Of a stretch of 20,648 bases of DNA, positions 7,414 through 17,569 are shown one piece after another. This DNA comes from Enterocloster lavalensis. GTDB taxonomy: Bacteria > Bacillota > Clostridia > Lachnospirales > Lachnospiraceae. Location: assembly GCF_902364025.1 (NCBI RefSeq), contig NZ_CABJCG010000040.1, forward strand, positions 1-20,648, written 5' to 3'. The notes below the pieces were generated by a model. That model saw only the letters and a list, made by a program, of their open reading frames with translations. It did no database searches and was not told the origin of the DNA. Positions within the stretch are counted from its first letter, which is position 1; the number at the start of each line of letters is the position of its first letter. A program made the translations under genes and the position numbers.

Positions 7414-9560
7414 TATTTCAGCCCTTTCATTGTCAGGGAGATCCGGTTCTTGGCCAGATCCACGCCCAGCACCTTCACATCCACCACGTCGCCCACGCTG
7501 ACGGCCTCCAGGGGGTGCTTGATGTAGCGGTCCGTCATCTGGGAAATGTGTACCAGACCGTCCTGGTGCACGCCGATGTCCACAAAGGCGCCGAAGTCGA
7601 TGACGTTGCGCACTGTGCCCTTGAGCACCATTCCCGGCTTTAAGTCCTTCATATCCATAACGTCGGTCCTCAGGATCGGCCTTGGCATCTCATCCCTGGG
7701 GTCCCGGGCCGGCTTCTCCAACTCGCTCACAATGTCCCGGAGGGTGATCTCGCCAACGCCCAGCTCTGCGGCCATTTTGCGGTAATCCCGCACCTTGCCG
7801 CGGATCCCGGAAAGTCCCCCGGCCTTCAGCTCCTCCGGCTTGTAGCCCAGCTTCTCCAAAAGCGCGCCCGCAGCCTTGTAGCTCTCCGGGTGCACGCTGG
7901 TGGCGTCCAGGGGGTTCTCCCCGCCCAGAATGCGCATAAAGCCCGCGCACTGCTCAAAGGCCTTGGGGCCCAGCTTTGCCACCTTAAGCAGCTGCCTGCG
8001 GTTGGAAAACGCTCCGTTCTCCTCCCGGTAGGCCACGATGTTCTTTGCCAGGGCCTTGCTGATGCCGGAAATGTACTCAAGCAAAGAGGCGGAGGCCGTG
8101 TTTAAGTCCACGCCCACCTTGTTCACGCAGTCCTCCACCACGCCTCCCAGAGCCTCGCCCAGGCGCTTCTGGTTCATATCGTGCTGGTACTGGCCCACGC
8201 CGATGGACTTGGGGTCGATCTTCACCAGCTCGGACAGCGGGTCCTGCAGCCTTCTGGCAATGGACACGGCGCTCCTCTGCCCCACGTCGAACTGCGGGAA
8301 CTCCTCGGTGGCCAGCTTGCTGGCCGAGTACACGGATGCCCCCGCCTCGTTGACGATCACATACTGCACCTGCTCCTTGATCTCCTTCAGCAGGTCCACG
8401 ATGATCTGCTCGGATTCCCGGGACGCCGTGCCGTTGCCCACAGAGATCAGGGAAACGTTGTATTTCCTGATCAGGTTCTTTAAAATCTTCTTGGACTCCT
8501 CCACCCGGTTCTGGGGCGCGGTTGGGTAGATCACCACGGTGTCCAGCACCTTGCCCGTGCCGTCCACCACAGCCAGCTTACAGCCGGTGCGGAACGCCGG
8601 ATCCCACCCCAGCACCACGCGGCCCACAATGGGGGGCTGCATGAGCAGCTGCTCTAAATTCTTGCCGAACACCTTGATGGCGCCCTCCTCGGCCTTCTCC
8701 GTCAGCTCGTTGCGCACCTCGCGCTCAATGGAGGGGGCGATCAGACGCTCATAGCTGTCCTGCACCACCGCTTTCAGCGCGGGCGTGGTGTAGGGGTTTT
8801 CCCGCACGATCACCTGTTTTTCCAGGTAGCGCAGGATCGTTTCCTCCGGGGCCGTCACCTTCACCACCAGCGCCTTCTCATTCTCGCCGCGGTTTAAGGC
8901 CAATACCCGGTGGCCCGCCGCCTTCCGGATGGGCTCCTCGTAGTTGTAGTAGGTCTCATAGACCGTCTGGGCTTTCTCATCCTTGGCCGTGGACTGGAGC
9001 ATTCCCTCCCGCATGGTGGCGCTGCGGATGTAGGTGCGGTACTGGGCGTTGTCGGACACCCGCTCCGCCAGAATATCCCTGGCGCCGCTTATGGCCTCCT
9101 CCGCCGTCTCCACGCCCTTTTCCTGGGAAATGTACGGGGCCGCCGCCTTTTCAAGGGGCTCCTTCGCCATCTGCATGAGAATCAGGTCCGCCAGCGGCTC
9201 CAACCCTTTCTCTTTTGCGATGGTGGCTCTGGTGCGGCGTTTGGGCTTATAGGGGCGGTACAGATCTTCCACCGCCACCAGGGTGGCCGCCGCGCGGATC
9301 TGCTGTTCCAGCTCCGGGGTCAGTTTTTCCTGGTCGCGGATGGAGGCGATCACCTGCTCCTTGCGGTCCTCCAGGTTGCGCAGATAGCGCAGGCGCTCGT
9401 CCAGATCGCGCAGCACCTCGTCGTTTAGGGAGCCTGTCATCTCCTTGCGGTAACGGGCGATAAAGGGGATGGTGTTTCCCTCGTCAATTAATTTTACAGT
9501 CGCTTCCACCTGGCCGCGGCCGATTTTCAGTTCTTCTGCCAGTGTCTTAATAATATCCAT
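7413..9560 (-). CDS. tex: Tex-family RNA-binding transcription accessory protein
   Basis: Tex is a cytosolic nucleic-acid-binding protein, a bacterial relative of Spt6, linked to transcription and RNA fate. The 715-residue product has the N-terminal Tex region (GNTIPFIARYRKEMTGSLND), the YqgF-like RNase H-fold core (VVLGWDPAFRTGCKLAVVDG, about 313-332), a helix-hairpin-helix region (LNTASASLLEYISGISKALA, about 490-510) and a C-terminal S1 domain (about 640-712, GTVRNVIDFGAFVDIGVHQD). Length and domain order match the family. A clean sigma-A-type promoter lies 48 nt upstream. It leads the group that continues into tsaE, tsaB and rimI. Confidence 0.95.
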   Translation of the reverse strand: MDIIKTLAEELKIGRGQVEATVKLIDEGNTIPFIARYRKEMTGSLNDEVLRDLDERLRYLRNLEDRKEQVIASIRDQEKLTPELEQQIRAAATLVAVEDLYRPYKPKRRTRATIAKEKGLEPLADLILMQMAKEPLEKAAAPYISQEKGVETAEEAISGARDILAERVSDNAQYRTYIRSATMREGMLQSTAKDEKAQTVYETYYNYEEPIRKAAGHRVLALNRGENEKALVVKVTAPEETILRYLEKQVIVRENPYTTPALKAVVQDSYERLIAPSIEREVRNELTEKAEEGAIKVFGKNLEQLLMQPPIVGRVVLGWDPAFRTGCKLAVVDGTGKVLDTVVIYPTAPQNRVEESKKILKNLIRKYNVSLISVGNGTASRESEQIIVDLLKEIKEQVQYVIVNEAGASVYSASKLATEEFPQFDVGQRSAVSIARRLQDPLSELVKIDPKSIGVGQYQHDMNQKRLGEALGGVVEDCVNKVGVDLNTASASLLEYISGISKALAKNIVAYREENGAFSNRRQLLKVAKLGPKAFEQCAGFMRILGGENPLDATSVHPESYKAAGALLEKLGYKPEELKAGGLSGIRGKVRDYRKMAAELGVGEITLRDIVSELEKPARDPRDEMPRPILRTDVMDMKDLKPGMVLKGTVRNVIDFGAFVDIGVHQDGLVHISQMTDRYIKHPLEAVSVGDVVDVKVLGVDLAKNRISLTMKGLK

Positions 9561-9607
9561 TTGCTCTTCCTCTTATTGATACGGCTTCTGTCAAACTCAC
9601 AGCTCCA

Positions 9608-9636
9608 AATATATCCTGAATTCCCCTGTTTGTCAA
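9608..9636 (-). promoter_or_regulatory. Promoter of tex-tsaE-tsaB-rimI
   Basis: On the minus strand TTGACA (9636-9631), a 17-nt spacer and TATATT (9613-9608) lie just upstream of tex. The -35 is a perfect match and the -10 has one mismatch. A Shine-Dalgarno AGAGGAAGAG follows before ATG 9560. Confidence 0.85.
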
Positions 9637-9710
9637 CATTCTTGCGGTCCGCTCCGCCCCGGAAACGGGCCTGGCCGGGTTTTCCCTTGATATTCCCTTC
9701 GTTCCCCGTC

Positions 9711-9739
9711 TGGACAGCCTGCAATTTTCGTGATAGAAT
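9711..9739 (+). promoter_or_regulatory. Promoter of the DUF4190-like membrane protein gene
   Basis: TGGACA (9711-9716), a 17-nt spacer and TAGAAT (9734-9739) on the plus strand, divergent from the tex promoter 75 bp away. Each box has one mismatch to consensus. Confidence 0.78.
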
Positions 9740-9794
9740 AGCCAGGATAGCATTTTTACCGTTCAATCACCAGGAAAGGCAACCAGCATACATT

Positions 9795-10229
9795 ATGAAT
9801 GAAAAACCGGATCTTCAGAATAAATATATCGCTTCCGACCAGAAACAGCCGAAAAACTCCCAGCCCGGCGATTCCTCCGAGCGCCTTGCCATCTGCTCCA
9901 TGGTGGCCGGCATCGTGGGCGTGCTCTGCGCCTGCTGCTGTTTCCCCAGCGGTCTGATCTGCGGCGCCATCGGCATCGTCATGGCCATCATGTCCCGGAA
10001 CGCGGACATCCGCCCCAAGAAATCCTTCTGCACCCACGCCGTCATCGGCCTGGTGCTCTGCGCGGTGGCCGTGGCTCTGACCTTCTTTGTCTGCTACGCC
10101 ATGATCGCATACTACAGCGCCATCCGCGAGCCGGAGAAATGGCCCTATCTCAGCGAGATGATCAAACAGTTCAAGCAGGTGTTCGAGCAGGTTTACGGCG
10201 TGCCTATGGATTCCCTGCCGATGCCCTAA
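9795..10229 (+). CDS. DUF4190-like small membrane protein
   Basis: A 144-residue protein with a polar N-terminal tail (about 33 residues), two hydrophobic stretches (about 34-66, including CACCCFPSG, and about 78-108) and a charged C-terminal tail. The layout SERLAICSMVAGIVGVL, then GLICGAIGIVMAIMSR, fits DUF4190-type proteins, which have no assigned reaction. ATG 9795 is chosen because the conserved hydrophobic part follows; AGGAAAGG is about 15 nt upstream, farther than usual. It is the only plus-strand host gene outside the phage region. It converges on the DUF2752 gene with 11 bp between stops. Both families commonly occur as small unknown membrane proteins. Confidence 0.72.
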   Translation: MNEKPDLQNKYIASDQKQPKNSQPGDSSERLAICSMVAGIVGVLCACCCFPSGLICGAIGIVMAIMSRNADIRPKKSFCTHAVIGLVLCAVAVALTFFVCYAMIAYYSAIREPEKWPYLSEMIKQFKQVFEQVYGVPMDSLPMP

Positions 10230-10240
10230 GGGGTGCCGGA

Positions 10241-10621
10241 CTAGGTTGTCCAGTACGGCCACGGCGGTATCAGGTCAACGCCCTGAAACACCAGCATATA
10301 ATTTTTAAATATCCAGTTGGCCAGGATGATCCCCACCCCGATATAGACAAAGCCAAGCACATGCCCCAGAAACCATCTGGGGTTTTTTGTTGCCCTGGCG
10401 ATCCCGAAGCTCACCGCCTCGGCCAGAATCACCGCCGCCATGTAGAGCACCAGCGGATGATACTGGAAGCTCATGGCCAGGTCGCCCCTGAAAAGCGCCC
10501 GGACCGCCCGGGTCCCGCCGCAGCCGGGGCAGTAAAGTCCCGTCATAAGATGGAACAGGCAGGGAAACCCCTGCCCTGCCATAAATTCAACAAATCGTAT
10601 GATCGTTTTCAATTCGCTCAC
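10241..10621 (-). CDS. DUF2752 family membrane protein
   Basis: A 126-residue protein whose early LYCPGCGGTRAVRALFRGD segment (about 29-47) is the hallmark of DUF2752, followed by hydrophobic segments (about 54-75 and 84-105). Function is unknown; the conserved CPxCG pair suggests metal binding or redox at the membrane face. It starts with GTG at 10621, with GGAG just upstream, and lies 18 nt after the hom stop, so it is likely co-transcribed with hom. Confidence 0.85.
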   Translation of the reverse strand: MSELKTIIRFVEFMAGQGFPCLFHLMTGLYCPGCGGTRAVRALFRGDLAMSFQYHPLVLYMAAVILAEAVSFGIARATKNPRWFLGHVLGFVYIGVGIILANWIFKNYMLVFQGVDLIPPWPYWTT

Positions 10622-10639
10622 TCCACTCCGGACGCAATT

Positions 10640-11881
10640 TTAGACCATAGCCCGGATCGTCTGCTTGACGCCGTACTCCGAGCGCTCGGCCTCTGCCGCG
10701 TTGTAGCCGGAAACCGCGGCTTTCATTTCGCCCTCGGTCATCTCCCGGGTGAGCACGGCAAATTCGTCCATTCCGTAGAGCTCCACCACCTCCACCGGTC
10801 CAAAGGCGGCGCGCACGTCCTGCTCCTTGTTGCGGTAGGTGCCCGCCATACGGATAAAATACCGGAAAGAAACCCGGTCCATGGGCTCCACGGCCTGGCG
10901 CTCAGACGTCCAGCCCAGGCGGACATTACGCTTCATGTTCTGAGCCGCCTCGATGATGTCCGCGATCACCGCGCTGGCGGTGGGCAGCTTGCCTGCGCCG
11001 CTGCCGTAGAACATGGACGTTCCCAGCATATTACCGCGCACCATGATGCCGTTGTAAACATCGCTAACCGCGTACAGCGGATGGTCCTTGCCGATCATCA
11101 CCGGGGCCACAAAGGCGCTGACCTGGCCGCCGCTTATACGGCTGGTTCCGAACAGCTTCACCGAGGTTCCCATTTTCTCCGCGTATTTAAAGTCCACGTC
11201 CGTGATCTTCGTGATCCCTTCCGTGTAGATATCCTCGAAATTCACCTCCCGGCCCGTAGCCATGGCGGTGAGAATGGCGATCTTGCGGCAGGTGTCGTGT
11301 CCCTCCACGTCCGCCTCCGGGTTGCGCTCCGCATAGCCCAGGTTCTGGGCCTCCTTCAGCGCGCCCTCAAAGGAAGCTCCTTCCTTATCCATCTTGGTCA
11401 GAATAAAGTTGGTGGTGCCGTTTAAAATGCCGGTGATCTCCTCGATGCGCTCGCCCATCAGGCAGCGGTACAGGGGCCGGATGATGGGGATGCCGCCGCC
11501 TACGCTGGCCTCAAAAAAGAAATTCACGTTTTTATCCCGGGCGATCTGCAACAGCTCGGTGCCGTAGGCCGCCACCAGCGCCTTGTTGGAGGTGATTACA
11601 TGCTTGCCGGCCTCCAGGCAGGCCTTCACGAAGGGGTAGGCCGGATTCAGGCCGCCCATGGTCTCCACCACAATCTCCACTTCCCCGTCCTGCTCGATCA
11701 CCTTAAAATCGTGGACAATCTTGTCCGCCACCGGGCTGTCCGGAAAATCCCGCAGATCCAGGACGTACTTTAATTCCACATCCTGCCCCGCCTGCCCGGC
11801 GATCACATCCCGGTTCTGATCCAATATCTCCGCTACGCCGGAACCGATGGTCCCGTATCCCATTACCGCTACTTTTATCAT
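10640..11881 (-). CDS. hom: Homoserine dehydrogenase
   Basis: Reduces aspartate semialdehyde to homoserine, the branch point to threonine and methionine. The 413-residue protein starts IKVAVMGYGTIGSG, a Rossmann NAD(P)-binding loop (GYGTIGSG 8-15), then VVETMGG, VITSNKALVA, GGGIPIIRPL, ILNGTTNFIL and the catalytic-domain EADVEGHDTCRKIAIL. A C-terminal ACT domain follows (about 330-400). The frame extends to 11953, but ATG 11881 has GGGAG at a good distance and matches family starts. A GGGCAG/CTGCCC hairpin at 11911-11925 lies in its leader. The ACT-domain regulator precedes it. Confidence 0.95.
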   Translation of the reverse strand: MIKVAVMGYGTIGSGVAEILDQNRDVIAGQAGQDVELKYVLDLRDFPDSPVADKIVHDFKVIEQDGEVEIVVETMGGLNPAYPFVKACLEAGKHVITSNKALVAAYGTELLQIARDKNVNFFFEASVGGGIPIIRPLYRCLMGERIEEITGILNGTTNFILTKMDKEGASFEGALKEAQNLGYAERNPEADVEGHDTCRKIAILTAMATGREVNFEDIYTEGITKITDVDFKYAEKMGTSVKLFGTSRISGGQVSAFVAPVMIGKDHPLYAVSDVYNGIMVRGNMLGTSMFYGSGAGKLPTASAVIADIIEAAQNMKRNVRLGWTSERQAVEPMDRVSFRYFIRMAGTYRNKEQDVRAAFGPVEVVELYGMDEFAVLTREMTEGEMKAAVSGYNAAEAERSEYGVKQTIRAMV

Positions 11882-11975
11882 GTCCACACACTCCCTGTCA
11901 TTGATTGAATGGGCAGTCCCTGCCCGTCCCGCCGCCCTTTGCGGCAAAATCATACCGGCCCCGAAAGGCCGTCTC

Positions 11976-12419
11976 TCACTCCCTGGCCAGTATCTTCACA
12001 TAGTGGATGCCGTCCAGCTCCTCCAGCTCCTCCACCATGCTGGACACATTCCCCGTGTTCTCCCGCACCTCCACGCTGAGGGTCAGCGTGGCCACGCCGT
12101 TGACCGGGATACTCTGGTGGATGGTCAGAATATTGGCCTTGTAGACCGCCACCACGTGCAGCAGGTCGCTGAGCAGCCCCTGCTCGTCATCCATCTGGAC
12201 CACCAGAGTGATCGTCTTTCCCTTGGTGTTGTCGTAGAACGGGAAAATGTCGTCCTTGTACTTATAAAACGAGCTGCGGCTGATGCCCACCTTGTCGGTG
12301 GCCTCCTGCACTGTGATCGCGCGCTCCGATTCCAGCAGCTTTTTGGCCTCAACCACCTTTAAAAGCACTTCCGGCACCGCCTTCTGTTTTACTACAAAGT
12401 ATTTACTCTTGTCCTCCAT
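11976..12419 (-). CDS. ACT-domain protein, PheB/UPF0735-like
   Basis: A 147-residue protein with an N-terminal helix-turn-helix-like part (AITVQEATDKVGISRSSFYK, about 34-53) and a C-terminal ACT domain (about 68-145; TLVVQMDDEQGLLSDLLHVV). This matches the PheB/UPF0735 family often found beside hom and suspected to sense amino acids. The spacing to hom is 94 nt. ATG 12419 has AAAGGA upstream and a promoter lies about 100 bp back. The exact ligand cannot be read from the sequence. Confidence 0.88.
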   Translation of the reverse strand: MEDKSKYFVVKQKAVPEVLLKVVEAKKLLESERAITVQEATDKVGISRSSFYKYKDDIFPFYDNTKGKTITLVVQMDDEQGLLSDLLHVVAVYKANILTIHQSIPVNGVATLTLSVEVRENTGNVSSMVEELEELDGIHYVKILARE

Positions 12420-12512
12420 ATACGTCCTTTCACGAAATCTGATCTCCGGCGGCCTGTGAACCGCCCCCGTCCATATGTCCGTATTAGAAATACATCTGTA
12501 CTCATGTGGAAG

Positions 12513-12541
12513 ATGTTAGCACATTTCCCATGAAAATGCAA
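12513..12541 (-). promoter_or_regulatory. Promoter of the ACT protein-hom-DUF2752 group
   Basis: Minus strand TTGCAT (12541-12536), a 17-nt spacer and TAACAT (12518-12513), about 95 nt upstream of the ACT-protein start. The stretch 12420-12641 between this gene and the prfB terminator otherwise shows no gene; an ATGAAAA/TTTTCAT inverted repeat near 12530-12553 overlaps the -35. Confidence 0.62.
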
Positions 12542-12635
12542 CTGATTTTTCATTTTTATGGGCGTGTACGCGCAAAAACGCAAGCCCGGGAAACGGCGCG
12601 GACACCAATGTTCTCCCCAGGCGGCCCTTCCATTC

Positions 12636-12680
12636 AAAATACCGCGGCCCCGTCCCCCAAAAGGGGGCCGGATGCCGCGG
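12636..12680 (-). terminator. Terminator after prfB
   Basis: On the minus strand CCGCGG...CCCCC, loop TTTT, GGGGG...CCGCGG (12680-12642) makes a long GC-rich stem with an interior mismatched part, followed by TATTTTG. It starts 35 nt past the prfB stop. Confidence 0.85.
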
Positions 12681-12715
12681 CAAACGGTTTATCTTGCGTA
12701 TTGAAGTCGCGCTTG

Positions 12716-13853
12716 TCAGTCGTCAACCGACGCGTTCTTGTTAGGGCAGCCCAGGCTCATCCAGCGCAGGTAGGCGCTGATGAAGGAATCGATGCTGCCG
12801 TCCAGCACCGCGTCCACATTGCCACTCTCCTCACCGGTCCGGTGGTCCTTGACCATGGTGTAGGGCTGAAGCACGTAGGAACGGATCTGGTTACCCCAGC
12901 CGATGTCCTTCACCTCGCCGCGGATGCCCGCGGCCTTGGCCGCGCTCTCCTGCTGCTTGAGCATGTACAGCTTGGCCTTCAACATCTGCATGGCCTTATC
13001 CTTGTTCTGGAACTGGGACCGCTCGTTCTGGCAGGTCACCACGATGCCGGTGGGCATGTGGGTGATGCGGATGGCCGAGGAAGTCTTGTTGATATGCTGG
13101 CCGCCCGCGCCGCTGGAACGGTAGGTGTCCACGCGGATATCGTCCGCATTGACCTCCACGTCCAGGTCTGCCTCGATGTCGGGCATCACGTCGCAGGACA
13201 CAAAGGAAGTCTGGCGCTTGCCCGCCGCGTTGAAGGGCGAGATGCGCACCAGGCGGTGCACGCCGTGCTCGGAGCGCAGATAGCCGTAGGCATTTTCCCC
13301 GTTCACCTGGATGGTGACGGACTTGATGCCCGCCTCATCGCCGTCTAAGAAGTCCAGCACCTCGTACTTGAAGCCCTTGCGCTCCGCCCAGCGGCAGTAC
13401 ATACGGTAGAGCATGCTGCACCAGTCGCAGGACTCCGTGCCGCCCGCGCCCGCGTTCAGGCGCAGAATGGCGTTGTTCTTGTCGTACTCGCCGGACAGGA
13501 GCAGCTTTAAGCGCATGTCCTCCAGCGTTTTGATAAAATGATCCAGCATCTCCTGGATATCCGGGATCACGGAAGCGTCGTTCTCCTCGTAGCCCATCTG
13601 GATCATCACCTGGATATCGTCGTACTCCTGTTCCAGCTCCCGGTAAGTCTCCACGTCGTCCTTTAAGTTCTTGGCCTCGCGGACCATACGCGTGGATTTC
13701 TCGGGGTCGTCCCAAAAGCCCGGCTCCTCCATGGATTTGTCTAATTCAGCGATTCGTCTGACCTTGTTGTCCAGGTCAAAGTGAATCCCTCACTTCCACT
13801 AATGGTTTGTCATACGTTGACAACGTATACTTAAAATTATCTAACTCAACCAC
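12716..13853 (-). CDS. prfB: Peptide chain release factor 2 (with programmed +1 frameshift)
   Basis: RF2 ends translation at UGA and UAA. The product is about 378 residues in two frames. Frame 0 begins at GTG 13853 (5 nt after AGGTG) and runs 25 codons to CTT at 13779. TGA then follows. Skipping one T continues at GAC 13777-13775 into DLDNKVRRIAELDKS and the long frame. The body holds the codon-recognition SPF (VRISPFN), and the catalytic GGQ motif in SSGAGGQHINKT. The ATG at 13732 is only an internal Met and would lose 40 residues. An in-frame ATG at 13871 is a less likely start. prfB lies 115 nt after secA, a common Firmicutes order. Confidence 0.95.
13775..13791 (-). other. RF2 programmed +1 frameshift site
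   Basis: On the minus strand the region reads AGGGATTCACTTTGACC. It contains the slip codon CTT, in-frame stop TGA and following C, which is the RF2 autoregulatory site: low RF2 slows decoding at UGA and favours slipping. The internal Shine-Dalgarno-like AGGG is 5 nt before CTT, shorter and farther away than the AGGGGG with 3-nt spacing in E. coli. Confidence 0.93.
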
Positions 13854-13911
13854 AGCTTCACCTTCTTTCATAAAATTTAATTTGTGGGGCCGTTTTGGGC
13901 CGCCTTATTTT

Positions 13912-13947
13912 AAAAGGCCGGTAAATGCCAATGCATACCGGCCTTTT
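13912..13947 (-). terminator. Terminator or attenuating hairpin between secA and prfB
   Basis: A perfect 12-bp inverted repeat AAAAGGCCGGTA / TACCGGCCTTTT with a 12-nt loop lies 21 nt past the secA stop. It has a T-run on both strands (TTTTAAAAT on the minus strand). No clear promoter was seen between it and prfB, so prfB may depend on read-through from secA. Confidence 0.8.
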
Positions 13948-13968
13948 CTATCTGGAAAAAATTCCCTT

Positions 13969-16539
<2,571 letters not shown>

Positions 16540-16694
16540 GGTATACTCTCCTAACTTCTTCCTTATATAAAATACATTTCCAACCGGCGCATCCACACTG
16601 CTTCTTAATAATTTCTAGTATTTGTCATCTCAGTCCCGCTTATTCCTTGGTTTTACATGGATACAGCTGCTGCGCCTACGATACAATCTTACTT

Positions 16695-16723
16695 ATTGTA
16701 GCACTAAGCCGGAATTTATTCAA
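16695..16723 (-). promoter_or_regulatory. secA promoter
   Basis: Minus strand TTGAAT (16723-16718), 17-nt spacer, TACAAT (16700-16695). One -10 mismatch. The leader is about 155 nt and contains no evident ORF or strong hairpin. Confidence 0.8.
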
Positions 16724-16985
16724 CAAGTTAATACAAAATTAACATTTTGGTCATAAAAACAACGTAGTTACGGTACTTACAGGGTTTGCTTGTGACTTTA
16801 TTGTGTCTAATAGAATGGAAGAAAGTAGTATATATAGGAAGGAAATAGCAATAAGCAAACATCACAAAGTGAAAAACTGCCCACTACTATGAGAGGAATT
16901 ATACCCCCTCTCTCGTTAGATAATATAACTGGCCCCAACCGCAAACGGGGGTGCAATCTCAATCTTTGGCGGAGCACGTCCCGGG
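16724..16985. other. Gene-free AT-rich junction between secA promoter and phage region
   Basis: No gene with a convincing start or family match is visible. The plus strand at 16740-16900 is AT-rich, unlike the GC-rich host genes. Small inverted repeats occur: GAGAGG/CCTCTC around 16891-16912 (with TATAAT on the minus strand inside it) and CCCGGG with CCCCGGG at about 16980-16996. This is the most likely place for one phage attachment site, but no core repeat can be recognised from one end alone. Confidence 0.45.
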
Positions 16986-17177
16986 TCATCCCCGGGCGCC
17001 GCCCTTCTCATGCTCATTGATCAGTTTCTTCCACAGCCGTTCAAACCCTGCCGGGTCCGGCTGCGGGCCGCCTTCTGCTTTGGACTCTGCCTCGGCGGCT
17101 TTGAATTGCCGTAGCAGGTCATCGTCCGAATTGCGGTATAGGCGCTGTAACAGGTCATCAATCCAATGTTTTTTCAT
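16986..17177 (-). CDS. 63-residue protein of unknown function, divergent from XRE repressor
   Basis: A small soluble charged protein: MKKHWIDDLLQRLYRNSDDD, then an Ala/Glu/Lys-rich helix (KAAEAESKAEG), a Gly/Pro turn and FERLWKKLINEHEKGG. It has no cysteine, signal or membrane segment. The frame extends up to 17261, but ATG 17177 is fixed by a perfect GGAGGGG 6 nt upstream. It is controlled by the symmetric promoter/operator region and faces away from the XRE gene. Two helical parts linked by a Pro-rich turn suggest a protein-binding role, such as repressor partner, anti-repressor or anti-sigma-like factor, but this is inference. Confidence 0.75.
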   Translation of the reverse strand: MKKHWIDDLLQRLYRNSDDDLLRQFKAAEAESKAEGGPQPDPAGFERLWKKLINEHEKGGARG

Positions 17178-17201
17178 TACTATCCCCTCCTGAATAAATA
17201 A

Positions 17202-17216
17202 TTCGCTATTACGAAA
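17202..17216. promoter_or_regulatory. Left operator of the XRE switch
   Basis: TTCGCTATTACGAAA is an imperfect palindrome with TTCG/CGAA arms. It matches the reverse complement of the right operator at 14 of 15 positions. It sits just downstream of the -10 of the 63-residue gene, so binding would block that promoter. Confidence 0.75.
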
Positions 17217-17217
17217 C

Positions 17218-17246
17218 ATTATATTATCTATGCACTGTAGAATCAA
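17218..17246 (-). promoter_or_regulatory. Promoter of the 63-residue gene
   Basis: Minus strand TTGATT (17246-17241), 17-nt spacer, TATAAT (17223-17218). The -10 is a perfect match. The -35 abuts the -10 of the opposing XRE promoter. Confidence 0.78.
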
Positions 17247-17252
17247 GATAAT
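17224..17252 (+). promoter_or_regulatory. Promoter of the XRE gene
   Basis: Plus strand TTATCT (17224-17229), 17-nt spacer, GATAAT (17247-17252). The -35 is weak (3 of 6). It overlaps the opposing promoter almost completely, so two RNA polymerases should not bind together. Confidence 0.6.
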
Positions 17253-17253
17253 A

Positions 17254-17269
17254 TTTCGCAATAGCGAAA
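17254..17269. promoter_or_regulatory. Right operator of the XRE switch
   Basis: TTTCGCAATAGCGAAA has perfect 6-bp arms (TTTCGC/GCGAAA) around AATA. It follows the -10 of the XRE promoter, so repressor binding here would allow XRE self-repression. Confidence 0.8.
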
Positions 17270-17287
17270 GTTCAGGAGGGGAAAGCC

Positions 17288-17524
17288 ATGCAGAAATTGC
17301 GCCCAGACATGGATATAGGACAGAATATACAGACCCTACGCCGAAATGCTAAGCTCACGCAAGATATGGTCATTGCCCGAATGGGAGCTATGGGAATTGA
17401 TCTTTCAAAGAGCACATACGCAAAGCTTGAAACAAACCGCATGAATATCAAAGTCAGCGAACTAGTTGCGATGAAGAAGATTTTCAACTGCTCCTTTGAA
17501 GATTTCTTTTCAGGGCTGGAATAA
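17288..17524 (+). CDS. XRE-family helix-turn-helix repressor
   Basis: A 78-residue, single-domain DNA-binding protein. IGQNIQTLRRNAKLTQDMVI (about 11-30) starts the Xre/Cro fold, with the helix-turn-helix through LTQDMVIARMGAMGIDLSKSTYAKLE and the usual closing helices with MKKIFNCSFEDFF. Start ATG 17288 has GGAGGGG 6 nt upstream. No oligomerisation or peptidase domain is attached. It probably binds the two flanking operators. It converges on the endolysin gene. Confidence 0.92.
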   Translation: MQKLRPDMDIGQNIQTLRRNAKLTQDMVIARMGAMGIDLSKSTYAKLETNRMNIKVSELVAMKKIFNCSFEDFFSGLE

Positions 17525-17529
17525 TCAGA

Positions 17530-17556
17530 CGGGCCACCGGTATAGCCGGAAGCCCG
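17530..17556. terminator. Short hairpin between convergent XRE and endolysin genes
   Basis: CGGGC / GCCCG arms enclose an inner CCGG-TATAG-CCGG. The loop region is only 45 bp between the two stops. On the plus strand CTATTATTATG follows, without a strong T-run, so termination strength is uncertain. Confidence 0.4.
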
Positions 17557-17569
17557 CTATTATTATGTC

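Noticed and set aside
10139..11425. A long plus-strand ORF of 428 residues opposite hom and the DUF2752 gene.
   Set aside because: It is a shadow of GC-rich codons in hom and DUF2752; composition is His/Arg/Leu-rich with no family signal, while both opposite-strand genes are clearly real.
13733..13853. A separate 25-codon upstream reading frame before an ATG-started prfB.
   Set aside because: The CTT-TGA-C site and the in-frame +1 continuation (DLDNKVRRIAELDKS) show it is the first part of RF2, not a separate gene.
16807..16989. A 60-residue minus-strand ORF whose ATG overlaps the stop of the 63-residue gene (ATGA).
   Set aside because: The product is low-complexity and hydrophobic from the AT-rich strip, has no convincing ribosome binding site and runs into an inverted repeat. 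The overlap alone is not enough.
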